Positions 13,891 to 15,205 of a DNA stretch of 15,205 bases are shown one piece after another; the first letter of the stretch is position 1; every line of letters begins with the position of its first letter. The stretch comes from Campylobacteraceae bacterium (GTDB lineage: Bacteria; Campylobacterota; Campylobacteria; Campylobacterales; Sulfurovaceae). A program made the translations under genes and the position numbers. The notes under the pieces are model-generated. The model made no database searches. It was not told the origin of the DNA and saw only the letters and a program-made list of their open reading frames with translations. The stretch covers positions 1 through 15,205 of the forward strand of contig JALSQJ010000064.1 of the NCBI GenBank assembly GCA_026985495.1, written 5' to 3'.

Positions 13891-14637
13891 ATGACTGTAA
13901 CTAAATACTCAGCAAATGGAAATGACTTTGCTATTATTATTAAAAAAAAGAGAAAAGATCGCTCAAAACTTGCAAAACGTCTTTGCCATAGACAAAATGG
14001 TATAGGAGCAGATGGGCTGGTTGTGGTAATGCCTCATCCTGAATATGATTTTGAGTGGGACTTCTATAATGCTGATGGAAGCCGTGCTACAATGTGTGGA
14101 AATGCCTCTCGTGCTGTAGCACATTTTGCAATGGGGAAAGGTATCTCACAGGGAGATAAAGCAGAGTTTTTAACAGGTGCTGGAGTCATTACAGCTACAG
14201 TCAATGGAAACTATGTTGTCTCTGAGATGACTAAACCTACTATTCTTAGTCAAGAGATTGAGGAAGATGGAGAGCGTTGGTGGTTTATTGACACTGGTGT
14301 TCCTCATCTTGTCACCTTTAGAGAGAATATAGAGGAGTTTGACCTAAAACAAGCAAGAGTATTAAGAGATAAATACAACACCAATGTCAATATTTGTAAA
14401 ATAGAAGAGAACACGCTCTTCGTGCGTACCTATGAGCGTGGTGTAGAAGATGAAACTCTAGCTTGTGGAACAGGTATGGTTGCTTGTTTTGTAAGAGCTC
14501 ATAGTGAAAATTTAACAGACAATAATGTAAGAGTATTTCCTAAATCTAAAGATGAACTCTATATCTCTTTAGAGGATAAAACCTATAAATTTGGAGGGAA
14601 AGTTACAAAAACATTTATTGCAGAGACTATAGATTAA
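13891..14637 (+). CDS. dapF: Diaminopimelate epimerase
   Basis: DapF converts LL- to meso-diaminopimelate in the cytoplasm, supplying both lysine synthesis and the peptidoglycan cross-linking residue. The 248-residue protein has the two-cysteine, PLP-independent active site: MCGNASR (68-74, Cys69) and LACGTGM (190-196, Cys192). It also has the substrate-binding segments YSANGNDF (6-13), FYNADGS (58-64), TGVPH (135-139) and YERGVEDET (181-189). It is slightly short for the family (about 250-280 residues) but complete. It appears to be driven by its own -10 box inside the end of the exosortase-like gene, and could also be read from that gene. Nothing in the sequence ties it functionally to the secretion genes. 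Confidence 0.96.
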   Translation: MTVTKYSANGNDFAIIIKKKRKDRSKLAKRLCHRQNGIGADGLVVVMPHPEYDFEWDFYNADGSRATMCGNASRAVAHFAMGKGISQGDKAEFLTGAGVITATVNGNYVVSEMTKPTILSQEIEEDGERWWFIDTGVPHLVTFRENIEEFDLKQARVLRDKYNTNVNICKIEENTLFVRTYERGVEDETLACGTGMVACFVRAHSENLTDNNVRVFPKSKDELYISLEDKTYKFGGKVTKTFIAETID

Positions 14638-14645
14638 TCATTTAA

Positions 14646-14679
14646 CACAATTTTATCACTAAAAATATGATAAAATGTG
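14646..14679 (+). repeat. Inverted repeat between dapF and the isomerase gene
   Basis: ATTTTATCA (14650-14658) and TGATAAAAT (14668-14676) are perfect arms around a 9-base A-rich loop. Outer CAC and GTG extend the stem after a one-base bulge. It could weakly end dapF transcription, although no T tract follows. Its right arm contains the probable -10 box of the next gene. Confidence 0.5.
14671..14676 (+). promoter_or_regulatory. -10 box of the peptidyl-prolyl isomerase gene
   Basis: TAAAAT with TATGA just upstream, 34 bases before the ATG at 14711. The leader holds AAGGA at 14695-14699. Confidence 0.5.
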
Positions 14680-14710
14680 ACTCAAATTATTTTTAAGGAA
14701 CAAAGAAAAA

Positions 14711-15205
14711 ATGAAAAGACTATTAAAAATAGTAACAATTGTACTTTTTACAACCTCTCTACTCTTCTCTAAAACATTAGTAACCGTTAATGGACACAAA
14801 ATAACTGATGCTCTGCTCTCTGGTGGATATGAGAAGTTAAATGAGACACAGAAAAACAACCTTTTAGAGCAACTGATAAAAGAGGAGGTGATTTACTCCA
14901 ATCTTCTTAAAACATCATTGATTAAAAGTAAAGAGTTTAAAAAAGCTTTTAAACAACAGCAAAACTTAATTGAAAAACAGTATGGAAAAAGACTAAATGC
15001 TGAGCAACTCCGAAGCATCAAAGGTGCAATTGCCCTTGCACTCTACCAGCAAAAAGAGTTTAAAAAGGCTAAAGTAACTAAAAATGAGATTAAAGATTTC
15101 TACAACAACAACCCTCAACTCTTTAATCTTCCAAACTCTATAGAGATAGCCAATATTATTGTAAAAGATAAAAAAACAGCTAATAAAATTTTAAAAAAAC
15201 TTAAA
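14711..15205 (+). CDS. SurA/PpiC-like periplasmic peptidyl-prolyl isomerase (3' end outside window)
   Basis: The first 165 residues are visible and the frame is still open at the window end. The protein starts with a signal peptide (basic MKRLLK, a hydrophobic core, likely cleavage after LLFS near residue 20). The mature part begins with TLVTVNGHKIT, the usual opening of the SurA/PpiC/PEB4 chaperone group. It continues with a helical chaperone domain: a KNNLLEQLIKEEVIYSNLL helix, then a basic helix region. VTKNEIKDFYNNNPQLF leads into the start of a parvulin domain (IEIANIIVKD), which the window cuts. Such proteins help fold exported outer-membrane proteins, so a role for secretins or OmpA-type proteins is possible. 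A minus-strand frame over the first part is a shadow. Confidence 0.82.
   Translation, partial: MKRLLKIVTIVLFTTSLLFSKTLVTVNGHKITDALLSGGYEKLNETQKNNLLEQLIKEEVIYSNLLKTSLIKSKEFKKAFKQQQNLIEKQYGKRLNAEQLRSIKGAIALALYQQKEFKKAKVTKNEIKDFYNNNPQLFNLPNSIEIANIIVKDKKTANKILKKLK

Noticed and set aside
13301..14656. Shared 12-mer ACACAATTTTAT before two promoters (13301 and 14645)
   Set aside because: The distance to the -10 box differs (17 and 26 bases from the start of the 12-mer) and the DNA is very AT-rich, so a common control element is not supported.
1..15205. CRISPR arrays, tRNA or rRNA genes, insertion sequences and prophage genes
   Set aside because: No regularly spaced repeats, no recognisable RNA gene sequence, no transposase or integrase frame and no terminal inverted repeats with target duplications were seen.

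Overview
The window is a strongly AT-rich, gene-dense chromosomal segment from a Campylobacterota (epsilonproteobacterial) genome, most likely a Sulfurimonas/Sulfurovum-type free-living member. This rests on the secG-frr-pyrE order, which I recall from Campylobacter jejuni, on Ala-Phe prepilin cleavage sites, and on promoters that show a -10 box but no clear -35. The genus is inference. I see no rRNA, tRNA, CRISPR array, insertion sequence or phage gene, and no intergenic gap longer than about 130 bases.

Left part (1-3846): the 3' end of a Bax-inhibitor-1/YccA membrane protein gene, a BioC-like biotin-synthesis methyltransferase on the minus strand, then secG, frr, pyrE and an OmpA-type lipoprotein on the plus strand. 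bioC and secG diverge from a perfect palindrome carrying one TATAAT for each direction. The BI-1 and OmpA-lipoprotein genes each meet a minus-strand neighbour at a hairpin with the same GAGAGCT core.

Middle (3876-13264): a nearly complete type II secretion system (T2SS) in two divergent operons. On the minus strand lie three pseudopilins in the order gspG-gspH-gspI. On the plus strand lie gspK-gspL-gspM-gspN-gspC-gspD-gspE-gspJ, tightly overlapping. The proteins cover the pseudopilus (G, H, I, J, K), the inner-membrane platform and periplasmic connectors (L, M, C, N), the outer-membrane secretin (D) and the cytoplasmic ATPase (E). The platform protein GspF and the prepilin peptidase GspO are not in the window. 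The two operons appear to share one symmetric -10 region near 5386-5393.

Right part (13370-15205): directly after gspJ, behind its own probable promoter, is a compact exosortase-family membrane transpeptidase with a Cys/Arg/His set. It is followed by dapF and the 5' part of a SurA/PpiC-like periplasmic peptidyl-prolyl isomerase. The most interesting idea is that the T2SS and the small exosortase form one export-and-anchoring pathway for proteins with a C-terminal sorting tail. No such substrate is encoded here, so this stays an inference from proximity.
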